From JBHPCZ01 sp042573625 (GTDB taxonomy: Bacteria; Desulfobacterota; Desulfobacteria; Desulfobacterales; UBA11574): a DNA stretch of 21,140 nucleotides. The translations under genes were made by a program, and so were the position numbers. Position 1 is the stretch's first letter, and each line of letters starts with the position of its first letter. Positions 14,665 to 21,140 of the stretch are shown here, piece after piece. Under the pieces are notes generated by a model. That model was not told the DNA's origin. It made no database searches and saw nothing but the letters and a program-made list of their open reading frames with translations. The stretch is from assembly GCA_042573625.1 (NCBI GenBank), contig JBHPCZ010000056.1:1-21140 (forward strand), in the 5' to 3' direction.

Positions 14665-14880
14665 GAGACCGTTGAAAAACGCCCCCTTTTGCCCAATTTC
14701 TGTGCCTGCCCCGTGCAATGCAAAGCCTATTTCACTGGGGTCAGGCTCAAATTTTAATCCTCAAAATACTCAATGTATTCATATGTTTAAAATTTTCGCC
14801 TTCCTTGGCCTTGAACCCCGGTTAAATGTTAAATACGGATTTAACTGGGCAGGCAAAATTGAACATTTTTCAAAGGTCTC
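14665..14880. mobile_element. MITE-like palindromic element, family D, with GCATC duplication
   Basis: A 216-bp element. The ends are inverted repeats, GAGACCgTTGAAAAAcG at 14665-14681 against the complement of 14864-14880 (15 of 17), extending imperfectly into TTTTGCCC. Inner segments also pair: GGGGTCAGGC near 14738 with GCCTTGAACCCC near 14809, and CAAATTTTAA with TTAAAATTTT. The 5 bases GCATC occur on both sides (14660-14664 and 14881-14885), as expected for a target-site duplication. No transposase is encoded, so it would have been moved in trans. A separate end fragment lies at 2799-2825. The rest of the gene-free stretch 14605-15097 holds the hairpin cluster listed next. Confidence 0.65.
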
Positions 14881-14941
14881 GCATCTTCCAGGAATCCGGG
14901 CCTTTCCTTGGTTTCCTTTTATAAACAATTAACCCTAATAT

Positions 14942-15049
14942 CGAAGGTTCTTCTCCAATTTAGTTGGAGAAAAGGGTTCGAGGGCTTGAATCCTAAGTTT
15001 TCTTGGCATTTCACTCGAATCCTTAGGATCACTCCAACTTTTTTGGAGG
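14942..15049. repeat. Cluster of three perfect inverted repeats
   Basis: TTCTCCAA-TTTAG-TTGGAGAA (14951-14971); ATCCTAAG (14990-14997) with CTTAGGAT (15022-15029); and CTCCAA-CTTTT-TTGGAG (15032-15048). It lies downstream of the minus-strand pcm-DedA pair. The stems are not followed by clean T-runs on either strand, so they are poor textbook terminators, though a termination or 3'-end protection role is possible. Confidence 0.5.
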
Positions 15050-15097
15050 TGATACTTAAAAAACTTACCTTTTTTCTCTCCTGCCTTCTCAGGATGG

Positions 15098-15679
15098 TTA
15101 CAGCAAATACTTGATAATAGCGAACCCTGCGATAAGTAGAATGACAAAAGCAGAGGCTAAGATGTTGAAATATTGATCAATAAAGGTTCGAATACTGGGA
15201 CCGAAAAGGTATATTAACCCTCCCACCAAAAAAAACCGTGCAGATCTGGAGATGATGGATGCAATGATAAATACCGAAAAATTGATATTGAACGCACCGG
15301 CGGAAATCGTAAAAACTTTGTAGGGTATAGGCGTAAATCCGGCGATACCGATAGCCCATGCATCATAGCTGGTATAAAGCGTTTGAATATATTCAAACTT
15401 GTCGGTGAGTCCATAAAAGTTGATAATTTGTTCCCCGATGCTGGACATGAATTGCCACCCGATCAGATAACCGAAGCATCCGCCCAGTACTGAACCTGCC
15501 GAACATATCAATGCATATCTTAATGACTTTTTGGGAATTGAAACAGCAAGTGCGATAAGTAGAATATCGGGAGGAATTGGAAAAAATGAAGATTCACAAA
15601 AAGCAAGCAGAAATAATGCCCAGACGCCATAGGGTGTTTCGGCCCAGTGTAGCACCCAGTCGTAAAGGCGTCTAAGCAT
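15098..15679 (-). CDS. DedA/YqaA-like membrane protein (VTT domain)
   Basis: 193 residues, almost entirely hydrophobic, with the VTT/DedA core. Motifs are ESSFFPIPPD at 29-38 (re-entrant loop with acidic and proline residues), GFTPIPYKVFTISAGAF at 114-130, and a conserved arginine in SRSARFF (145-148). It has about five membrane segments. The short YqaA-type version fits better than classical longer DedA proteins. DedA-family members flip or transport phospholipids or lipid carriers and support membrane homeostasis; the substrate here is unknown. Its ATG directly follows the TAA of pcm (TAAATG) and GGGGAG lies inside the pcm 3' end, so the two are translationally coupled. Confidence 0.88.
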   Translation of the reverse strand: MLRRLYDWVLHWAETPYGVWALFLLAFCESSFFPIPPDILLIALAVSIPKKSLRYALICSAGSVLGGCFGYLIGWQFMSSIGEQIINFYGLTDKFEYIQTLYTSYDAWAIGIAGFTPIPYKVFTISAGAFNINFSVFIIASIISRSARFFLVGGLIYLFGPSIRTFIDQYFNILASAFVILLIAGFAIIKYLL

Positions 15680-16345
15680 TTATGACGCTCCCCATCCATG
15701 TTCGCCGACAAGTTTGACAAATCGGCATCCACCCAAATTTGTTTTGTGTATACCATTTGAGTTTTTGTACAGCTTGATTAGTTCCTGGGAAAACTGATTC
15801 CCGACGGGGATGACCAGACGTCCTCCCACGGCAAGCTGACTTACCAGTAGTTGAGGAATTTTCGGGGCGCCGGCGGTAACAATGATGGCATCAAAAGGGC
15901 TTTCCGCTTCCCATCCTGAAGTGCCGTCAGAATATCGGGTTACGATATTGTGATAATGAAGCCCGTCAAAAAGTTTTCTCGCCTTAACCAGGAGTGGATG
16001 TATTCTCTCGACGGTGTAGACACGGAAGACAATCTCTGCGAGAATTGCGGCCTGATATCCTGAACCTGTTCCGATTTCAAGTACCCTGTCGTTTTCATTC
16101 GGCTGCAATGCCTGGGTCATCTCGGCAACAATATACGGTTGTGATATGGTTTGCTGCTCACCGATGGGGAGGGGGAAATCACCATAGGCCTGATCCCTTA
16201 AGGCCTCACTCACGAAAAGGTGCCTCGGCACCTTACGCATGGCTGCAAGGACTTTCGGGTCTGTCACCCCCCGTGCTTGAATTTGCTTCCTGACCATATC
16301 TTCTCTCTGGCGCTGATATTTTAAGGCATTATCATCCAAAGTCAA
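15680..16345 (-). CDS. pcm: Protein-L-isoaspartate O-methyltransferase
   Basis: Up to 221 residues. It repairs damaged proteins by methylating L-isoaspartyl residues with S-adenosylmethionine. The signatures are REDMVRKQIQARGV (14-27), RHLFV (41-45), the substrate loop LPIGEQQTISQPYIVAEMT (59-77), the SAM motif VLEIGTGSGYQAA (88-100) and FDAIIVTAGAP (151-161). The start is uncertain. TTG at 16345 has GAGG only 3 nt upstream, TTG at 16339 has it at 9 nt, and an ATG at 16297 (M17) gives a shorter but still complete domain. It is cotranscribed with the downstream DedA-like gene, which starts on the next base after its stop. Confidence 0.94.
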   Translation of the reverse strand: MTLDDNALKYQRQREDMVRKQIQARGVTDPKVLAAMRKVPRHLFVSEALRDQAYGDFPLPIGEQQTISQPYIVAEMTQALQPNENDRVLEIGTGSGYQAAILAEIVFRVYTVERIHPLLVKARKLFDGLHYHNIVTRYSDGTSGWEAESPFDAIIVTAGAPKIPQLLVSQLAVGGRLVIPVGNQFSQELIKLYKNSNGIHKTNLGGCRFVKLVGEHGWGAS

Positions 16346-16582
16346 AAACCTCGAAGTTTATATTGAAACTTGATTGGTTCAATATTTCTTTTATGATCCC
16401 GTAGCTGCATTTTCTTTCTTTGATCTTGATTTTTCTACCAAATCAGATGGATTGCGTCAAGAAATTAGAGGTTGAAACTCATTAAGCTCCTTTCCATATA
16501 TGATACGGTTATTGCTGTTGAAGAGGAAGAAAATCTTCAGGAATTGGAAAAGATATTGAATTCGCAAGAAGAGGGGTACGTA

Positions 16583-17170
16583 TTATATTTTGTAGATGAT
16601 CCGTTTTTCGGTAATAATAATATCGACATGCCTGTCATGGGATTCCATTTGCAATTGCGGAACTATCTGGCATTCAAAGGTAAGGGCGGCCTTTCTTGTT
16701 GTGACTGACAGTTTTGGAATAAGCCTGTCATAATATCCATCGCCAGATCCAATTCTTCCTCCCTTCTCATCGAAAGCAACTCCCGGTACTATCGCTATAT
16801 CGATACATTCAATCGGTACGACATTGCACCTGTTCCGGTCCGGCTCCAAGATGCCTCTGGGGCCAAGGGTTAAGTCGGTATCAAAGTTGTCGACTTTCAT
16901 TAATGTCATTTCAAACTTTTCTGTGTCAAAGGCAGGAAGAACAATAATCTTATTGAGCCCAAAACATCTCTTTATTATTTCCGTGCTGTTCACTTCGCTG
17001 GTACTGTTTATATAAAGCAAAACAATATTTGATTCCAGAAAATTGGCGAATTCGAAGAGTCGGTTTTCTATTCTTTCGATCTTTTCATCAACCTCACTGT
17101 TCGACAGTGCGGCCAGTGCTTTTGCTACGTTGTTACGTATGTCATCTTTTGTTTCTCTAACTTCCTCCAT
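16583..17170 (-). CDS. 5-formyltetrahydrofolate cyclo-ligase
   Basis: 195 residues, typical for the 5-FTHF cyclo-ligase (MTHFS, YgfA) family, which converts 5-formyl-THF to 5,10-methenyl-THF with ATP in the cytoplasm. Visible are the N-terminal K8 and R12, the LGPRGILEP segment (102-110), and the nucleotide/folate block PGVAFDEKGGRIGSGDGYYDR (from 129), followed by E176-HD near SHDRHVDIIITE. GGGAG lies 7 nt before the ATG and a strong promoter is at 17209-17237. It is divergent from serS. Confidence 0.93.
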   Translation of the reverse strand: MEEVRETKDDIRNNVAKALAALSNSEVDEKIERIENRLFEFANFLESNIVLLYINSTSEVNSTEIIKRCFGLNKIIVLPAFDTEKFEMTLMKVDNFDTDLTLGPRGILEPDRNRCNVVPIECIDIAIVPGVAFDEKGGRIGSGDGYYDRLIPKLSVTTRKAALTFECQIVPQLQMESHDRHVDIIITEKRIIYKI

Positions 17171-17208
17171 AAGTATTCTCCCGGGTGAATCTTTTTCATA
17201 GATTTGAT

Positions 17209-17237
17209 AGTATACAAAAATTGTTGAAAATTGTCAA
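17209..17237 (-). promoter_or_regulatory. Strong sigma-70 promoter for the cyclo-ligase gene
   Basis: Reading the minus strand: TTGACA (17237-17232), exactly 17 bp, then TATACT (17214-17209). Transcription would start near 17202, leaving a leader of about 32 nt. This is the best consensus promoter in the window. The divergent serS has only a weak candidate (TTGACT at 17251-17256). Confidence 0.65.
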
Positions 17238-17421
17238 CTTATAATAATTATTGACTATATGGACTTCTCGTGATACTCCTGACGAACATTTTTTAAAGAG
17301 AGGCCAGTGTAATATCGACGTTGGAAATCCGGGTTTGTTGAGAAACGGCACTTGATTTTTTTTACAAGCAGGGAGAAAAGAGGCGAATTTAACCAAGCTT
17401 CCAAAGAAAATTGGAATTGTT

Positions 17422-18696
17422 ATGTTAGAAATCAAATTTGTGAGGCAGAACCTACCTGAAGTACAAAAAGCACTTTCGAATCGGGGTGAAACAGCTGACT
17501 TCGACGCTTTCAAAGCTTGCGATGCCAAACGGAGAGAAATTCTTCTTGAGATTGAAAACCTCAGACATCGGCGTAATGTCGTTTCTGAACAAATTGCAGA
17601 AATGAAAAAAAAGGGTGAGAATACGGACAGCATTGTGTTAGAGATGCGTGAAGTTTCATCAAAGATTAAAGTTCTGGAGAAAGCACTGGCCGAAAATGAC
17701 GAAATAATAAACAAAATTCTTTTGGGATTACCCAACCTGCCCCATGAGTCGGTTACCGTGGGAAAGGATGAATCCGACAACCCCGTTGTTAAGCAGTTTG
17801 GAGAGCCGCCGGCATTTGATTTTGAACCCCAGCCCCACTGGGATACCGGCAAGAATCTCAAGATACTTGATTTCGACAGAGCTTCCAGTATAACCGGCGC
17901 GCGCTTTCCGCTCTATTTTGGAGCCGGAGCAAGGTTAGAAAGGGCGCTCATCAATTTTATGATTGATATTCATACCACAGAGCACGGTTATAAAGAGGTA
18001 CTGCCGCCTTTTATTGTGAACCGCAGCAGCATGACCCATACCGGCCAGCTTCCGAAGTTCGAAGAGGATCTGTTCAAACTGGAAGGTTGGGATTATTTTT
18101 TGATACCGACTGCAGAAGTTCCGGTTACCAATATACACCGGGATGAAATTCTGGATGAAGATGAACTCCCGATTCTTTACACCGCCTATACGCCATGCTT
18201 TCGTTCGGAAGCAGGGTCCTATGGCAAGGACACAAGAGGGTTGATCCGTCAGCATCAGTTCAACAAGGTAGAACTGGTCAAATTCACAAAACCGGAAACT
18301 TCTTACGACGAACTTGAAATGTTGCTAAACGATGCTGAAACAATATTAAAACGCCTTGAACTTCCGTATCAGGTCGTGAGCCTTTGTACAGGAGATCTGG
18401 GTTTTTCAGCCTCAAAAACGTATGACATTGAGATATGGATGCCCGCGCAAGGTGTTTACAGAGAGATCTCCTCGTGCAGTAATTTTGAAAGCTTCCAGGC
18501 CAGGCGGGGAAATATTAGATTCAGGAGAAAAGGAAAGAAGGGGACAGAGCTCGTTCATACGCTGAACGGATCCGGGCTTGCTGTCGGGCGTACAGTCGCC
18601 GCCATACTCGAAAATTGCCAGCAGGTTGACGGGTCGGTAATCCTGCCCAAGGCGCTGAGGTCTTATATGGGAGGGATGGAAAGTATTACACCGTGA
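17422..18696 (+). CDS. serS: Seryl-tRNA synthetase
   Basis: 424 residues, standard bacterial length. It charges tRNA-Ser (and tRNA-Sec where present) with serine. The N-terminal coiled-coil arm that grips the tRNA long variable arm covers about 30-98. The class II core has TAEVP at 230-234, motif 2 beginning FRSEAGSYGKDTRGLIRQHQ (260-279), and motif 3 GSGLAVGRTVAAILEN (383-398). Nothing is missing. The Shine-Dalgarno is weak (GGA about 8 nt upstream). Its TGA overlaps the GTG start of threonine synthase, so the two are translationally coupled. Confidence 0.97.
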   Translation: MLEIKFVRQNLPEVQKALSNRGETADFDAFKACDAKRREILLEIENLRHRRNVVSEQIAEMKKKGENTDSIVLEMREVSSKIKVLEKALAENDEIINKILLGLPNLPHESVTVGKDESDNPVVKQFGEPPAFDFEPQPHWDTGKNLKILDFDRASSITGARFPLYFGAGARLERALINFMIDIHTTEHGYKEVLPPFIVNRSSMTHTGQLPKFEEDLFKLEGWDYFLIPTAEVPVTNIHRDEILDEDELPILYTAYTPCFRSEAGSYGKDTRGLIRQHQFNKVELVKFTKPETSYDELEMLLNDAETILKRLELPYQVVSLCTGDLGFSASKTYDIEIWMPAQGVYREISSCSNFESFQARRGNIRFRRKGKKGTELVHTLNGSGLAVGRTVAAILENCQQVDGSVILPKALRSYMGGMESITP

Positions 18697-20195
18697 AACT
18701 TGAAGATTTTCCAGAAGAGATCAGGCCTTTTATCATACCAAAGCATCAGGGCACGCTGATATATCGATGCTTGCGCTGCAACCGGGAATACGGCATTGAA
18801 AAACTGCTGTATACGTGCCCGGACTGCGGGCAGGTACTTCTTATTTATGATCTCAATTTCGACCGGCTAAAGCAGATCCCGGGAGAGACGTGGCGTCGGA
18901 TTTTCGATTATCGAAAGATGCTCACGATTCCAGCGTTAAAGGGCATCTATCTTTATCACGAATTTATCGGCCCGGTTATGCCGCTCAACGCCGTTATTTA
19001 TCTGGGCGAAGGCCATACCCCTCTTGTTGAAGCAAATACTTTTCTACAGGAAAAAACCGGAGGGAAATTCTACTTTAAAAATGACGGGCAGAATCCAAGC
19101 GCTTCCTTCAAGGACCGGGGCATGGCAAGTGCCCTGAGTTATATCCACTTCTTGATCCAGGAAGGGGTTGTTTCAGATGTCCTGGCCATTTGCGCTTCTA
19201 CTGGAGATACATCCGCCGCCGCCGCCTTATACGCAGCCTATCTCCAACCTCATGTCAAGTCTGCGGTGCTGCTTCCACACAAGAAGGTAACGCCCCAGCA
19301 GCTTTCACAGCCCTTAGGAAGCGGGGCAGCAGTGTTTGAGATCCCCGGTGTTTTTGACGACTGTATGAAGATCGTGGAAGCCTTGTCAGAAAAGTACAAT
19401 GTTGCACTTTTAAACTCTAAAAATGCCTGGCGGATTTTGGGCCAGGAGTCGTATTCTTACGAGATCGCACAGGCGTTTGAATATGACATGGAGGATAAGG
19501 TTGTCATTGTGCCCATCGGGAATGCCGGGAATATTACCGCAGTTGTCAATGGATTCCTGAAGTTTTATGAAACCGGTATAATCCAAACCCTTCCAAAAAT
19601 TGTGGGCGTTCAGTCAGAACACGCCAATCCCGTTTATCGTTATTATCTTGAACCGGATGCTGAAAAACGGAAATTTGTTCCGGTTATTGTCAAGCCGAGC
19701 GTGGCCCAGGCGGCGATGATCGGCAACCCTGTTTCAATGCCGAGGGTGATTCATCTGGTGGAGCGTTATAATAATATGTCCGGCAGAAAAAACGTTTTCT
19801 TTGTTGAGGTTGCCGAGCAGGCCATAATGGACTGGGAATTATTGGCAAACCGGAATGGCCATATCGCCTGTACTCACGGCGGTGAGTCGCTCGCCGGACT
19901 TGTAACGGCAAAGAAGGACGGTATCATTGAAGGGAATGATGTCGCCGTAATTGACTCAACGGCTCATGCACTTAAATTTTCCGGTTTCCAGGACATGTAT
20001 TTTGAAAATAGATTTCCAAAAGAATTTGAAATTACACCCGACCCGGGCCTTATTAATGCGCCTGTTTTCGTTCACCCGGAGGACCTTGAAAAGGTTCCGG
20101 CTCCCGGAAAACCTTTGCAGGGCGTTGAATTTGAACGGTTTGTCAAGCGGGTATCCGAAGAGATTGCAGAAGCGCTGGATCTGAAAGAGGTTTAA
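18693..20195 (+). CDS. thrC: Threonine synthase
   Basis: 500 residues. It is a PLP enzyme that converts O-phosphohomoserine to threonine. An N-terminal zinc-ribbon (C26, C29, C42, C45 in CLRCN...CPDCG) precedes the fold-type II core. The PLP lysine is K140 in NPSASFKDRGM, and the phosphate-binding glycine-rich loop is PIGNAGNITAV at about 273-283. The zinc-ribbon-bearing form is one of the known lineages of threonine synthase; related PLP enzymes such as cysteate synthase share the core, so substrate is inferred from overall similarity. It starts with GTG overlapping the serS stop (GTGA) and is followed by the TPR gene after 42 bp: one operon. Confidence 0.9.
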   Translation: MKLEDFPEEIRPFIIPKHQGTLIYRCLRCNREYGIEKLLYTCPDCGQVLLIYDLNFDRLKQIPGETWRRIFDYRKMLTIPALKGIYLYHEFIGPVMPLNAVIYLGEGHTPLVEANTFLQEKTGGKFYFKNDGQNPSASFKDRGMASALSYIHFLIQEGVVSDVLAICASTGDTSAAAALYAAYLQPHVKSAVLLPHKKVTPQQLSQPLGSGAAVFEIPGVFDDCMKIVEALSEKYNVALLNSKNAWRILGQESYSYEIAQAFEYDMEDKVVIVPIGNAGNITAVVNGFLKFYETGIIQTLPKIVGVQSEHANPVYRYYLEPDAEKRKFVPVIVKPSVAQAAMIGNPVSMPRVIHLVERYNNMSGRKNVFFVEVAEQAIMDWELLANRNGHIACTHGGESLAGLVTAKKDGIIEGNDVAVIDSTAHALKFSGFQDMYFENRFPKEFEITPDPGLINAPVFVHPEDLEKVPAPGKPLQGVEFERFVKRVSEEIAEALDLKEV

Positions 20196-20237
20196 AAAGC
20201 GTCAAGCCGAAAGAAGCATATATAAAGGGGTAATGAG

Positions 20238-21029
20238 ATGAAAATGAATCGCTTATTTTGGGTCGCGGCTGCACTGATAATATTTTGTGTACTGTCTTGT
20301 GCGGGGAATCTGGAACTTAGAAAGAGGCAGGAGGAAGCAACGAGGAATCTCGGTGAAGTACATCTGGGGAGAGGGGATTACATTTCCGCCCTGAAACAAT
20401 TTCTAAAAGCGGAAAAAATATACCCTGATGATCCGCATCTTCAAAACGACCTGGGGCTCGTTTATAAACATATGGAGAGATCTGATCTGTCGATTACACA
20501 CTTTAAAAAAGCCCTGGCATTAAAACCCGATTACGCGGATGCCAAGAACAATCTGGGAACCGTCTATATGGCACAAGAAGACTGGGATACCGCCATTGCC
20601 ATTTTCAAGGAGATTATTGGAGATCTTCTCTATGCCACGCCTCAAAACCCTCTTTTTAATCTGGGGCTGGCGTATTTTCACAAAAATGAGTATGCACCTG
20701 CGGAAAAGTATTTCAACGATTGTCTGAAATATTATAAGGACGGTTTTCAGAAAGATGCCACATATATAAAAGCCCTGTATCATCTCGGCCGAGTATATCT
20801 CTCGTCGGAGAGGGTCCCGCAGGCCGTTTCTGTCTTGGAAAAAGCGATTCAAGACGCCCCCCGGACTGCTGAATTATATTTATTCCTGGGGAATGCCCAT
20901 ATCCTGTCTCGTGATTACCAAAAGGGATTGAACGCTTACAATAAAGTAATCGAACTGGCCCCGGACACCCCCCTGGCCCAGGAAGCTAAAGAAAAGGCCG
21001 CGGCGATAAAAAATTTAAACCCTAAATGA
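20238..21029 (+). CDS. TPR-repeat lipoprotein, PilW/PilF-like
   Basis: 263 residues. A lipoprotein signal (basic MKMNR, hydrophobic core, lipobox ending VLSC with Cys 21) is followed by about six tetratricopeptide repeats, near 33-66, 67-100, 101-134, 137-168, 177-208 and 211-244. The first repeats (NDLGLVYKHMERSDLSITHF, then NNLGTVYMAQEDWDTAIAIF) and the IGDLLYATPQNPLFNLGLAY segment resemble the type IV pilus stability lipoprotein PilW/PilF, which helps assemble the secretin in the outer membrane. No other pilus gene is in the window, so the pilus role is inferred. AAGGGG lies 7 nt before the ATG; it is probably last in the serS-thrC operon. Confidence 0.86.
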   Translation: MKMNRLFWVAAALIIFCVLSCAGNLELRKRQEEATRNLGEVHLGRGDYISALKQFLKAEKIYPDDPHLQNDLGLVYKHMERSDLSITHFKKALALKPDYADAKNNLGTVYMAQEDWDTAIAIFKEIIGDLLYATPQNPLFNLGLAYFHKNEYAPAEKYFNDCLKYYKDGFQKDATYIKALYHLGRVYLSSERVPQAVSVLEKAIQDAPRTAELYLFLGNAHILSRDYQKGLNAYNKVIELAPDTPLAQEAKEKAAAIKNLNPK

Positions 21030-21085
21030 GCGTAAACAAAATCGAGAAAATCTTTTTTAAGGGTTCTAAATATATGAGCAGTCGT

Positions 21086-21140
21086 GGAGTTTTCGCTGTT
21101 AAGTCGCTCCATGGATAATCATCTTTCAAACCGTGTGAAC
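21086..21140. repeat. Large inverted-repeat element, family A copy 3 (cut by window end)
   Basis: Same left end as the copies at 769 and 1669: GGAG (21086-21089), CTCC (21107-21110), then ATGGATAATC and an arm that diverges in the same hypervariable columns (21121-21127) before CCGTGTGAAC. Only the left arm is inside the window. It lies 57 bp after the TPR gene, in the same orientation as the other two copies. Confidence 0.75.

Noticed and set aside
14672..14932. 86-codon plus-strand ORF downstream of coaD
   Set aside because: It is almost entirely inside the palindromic family D element; the frame is a by-product of the repeat.
16472..16708. 78-codon plus-strand ORF overlapping the 3' end of the cyclo-ligase gene
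   Set aside because: More than half is antisense to a well-supported gene, the start is a TTG, and no family is recognisable.
17171..17421. Possible 6S RNA next to the cyclo-ligase gene, as in gamma-proteobacteria
   Set aside because: In this host the spacer lies upstream of a divergent gene pair and shows no long hairpin with a central bubble.

Overview
The window looks like chromosomal DNA of a Gram-negative sulfate-reducer-type bacterium of the Desulfobacterota, most likely Desulfobacteraceae or a close relative. This is inferred from three things: the run lpxC - DUF4390 - NtrY-like kinase - NtrX-like regulator - rsmD - coaD; the mix of lipid A synthesis, lipoproteins and TIGR02266-type PilZ domains; and the abundant palindromic intergenic repeats. 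Base composition looks moderate, with AT-rich spacers. The taxon is inference; no rRNA or tRNA gene is visible.

Layout. 1-719 (-): 5' part of an HrpA-type RNA helicase, cut by the window edge. 1142-1558 (+): yjbQ, with a copy of one large inverted-repeat element on each side. 2003-2761 (+): polytopic membrane protein of unknown function. 2836-4052 (-): two cyclic-nucleotide-binding-domain proteins, one fused to PilZ. 4585-5112 (+): WHy/LEA_2 lipoprotein. 5239-6774 (-): comM. 6775-7431: gene-free stretch holding a multi-branched palindrome. 7432-14604 (+): lpxC, DUF4390 protein, ntrY-like, ntrX-like, rsmD, coaD. 14605-15097: gene-free, holding a MITE-like palindrome with a 5-bp target-site duplication and a hairpin cluster. 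15098-16345 (-): pcm and a DedA/YqaA-like protein, directly abutting. 16583-17170 (-): 5-formyl-THF cyclo-ligase. 17422-21029 (+): serS, threonine synthase and a PilW-like TPR lipoprotein, one likely operon. 21086-21140: third, truncated copy of the first repeat family.

The coding content is mostly housekeeping and envelope functions. The two-component pair sits between lipid A / outer-membrane-related genes and rsmD-coaD. Its regulator has GAFDGV in place of the sigma-54-contacting GAFTGA. Its kinase gene has no Shine-Dalgarno of its own and overlaps a 14-codon upstream ORF by ATGA.

The most unusual content is intergenic. At least four unrelated families of 190-260 bp imperfect palindromes, plus four copies of a short GCTTGC-loop hairpin, fill most of the long spacers. 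For one family, two complete copies in the window differ by paired, compensatory changes in their arms, so the fold appears to be maintained. Another has terminal inverted repeats, a GCATC duplication and a separate near-identical end fragment 12 kb away, which points to past mobility.
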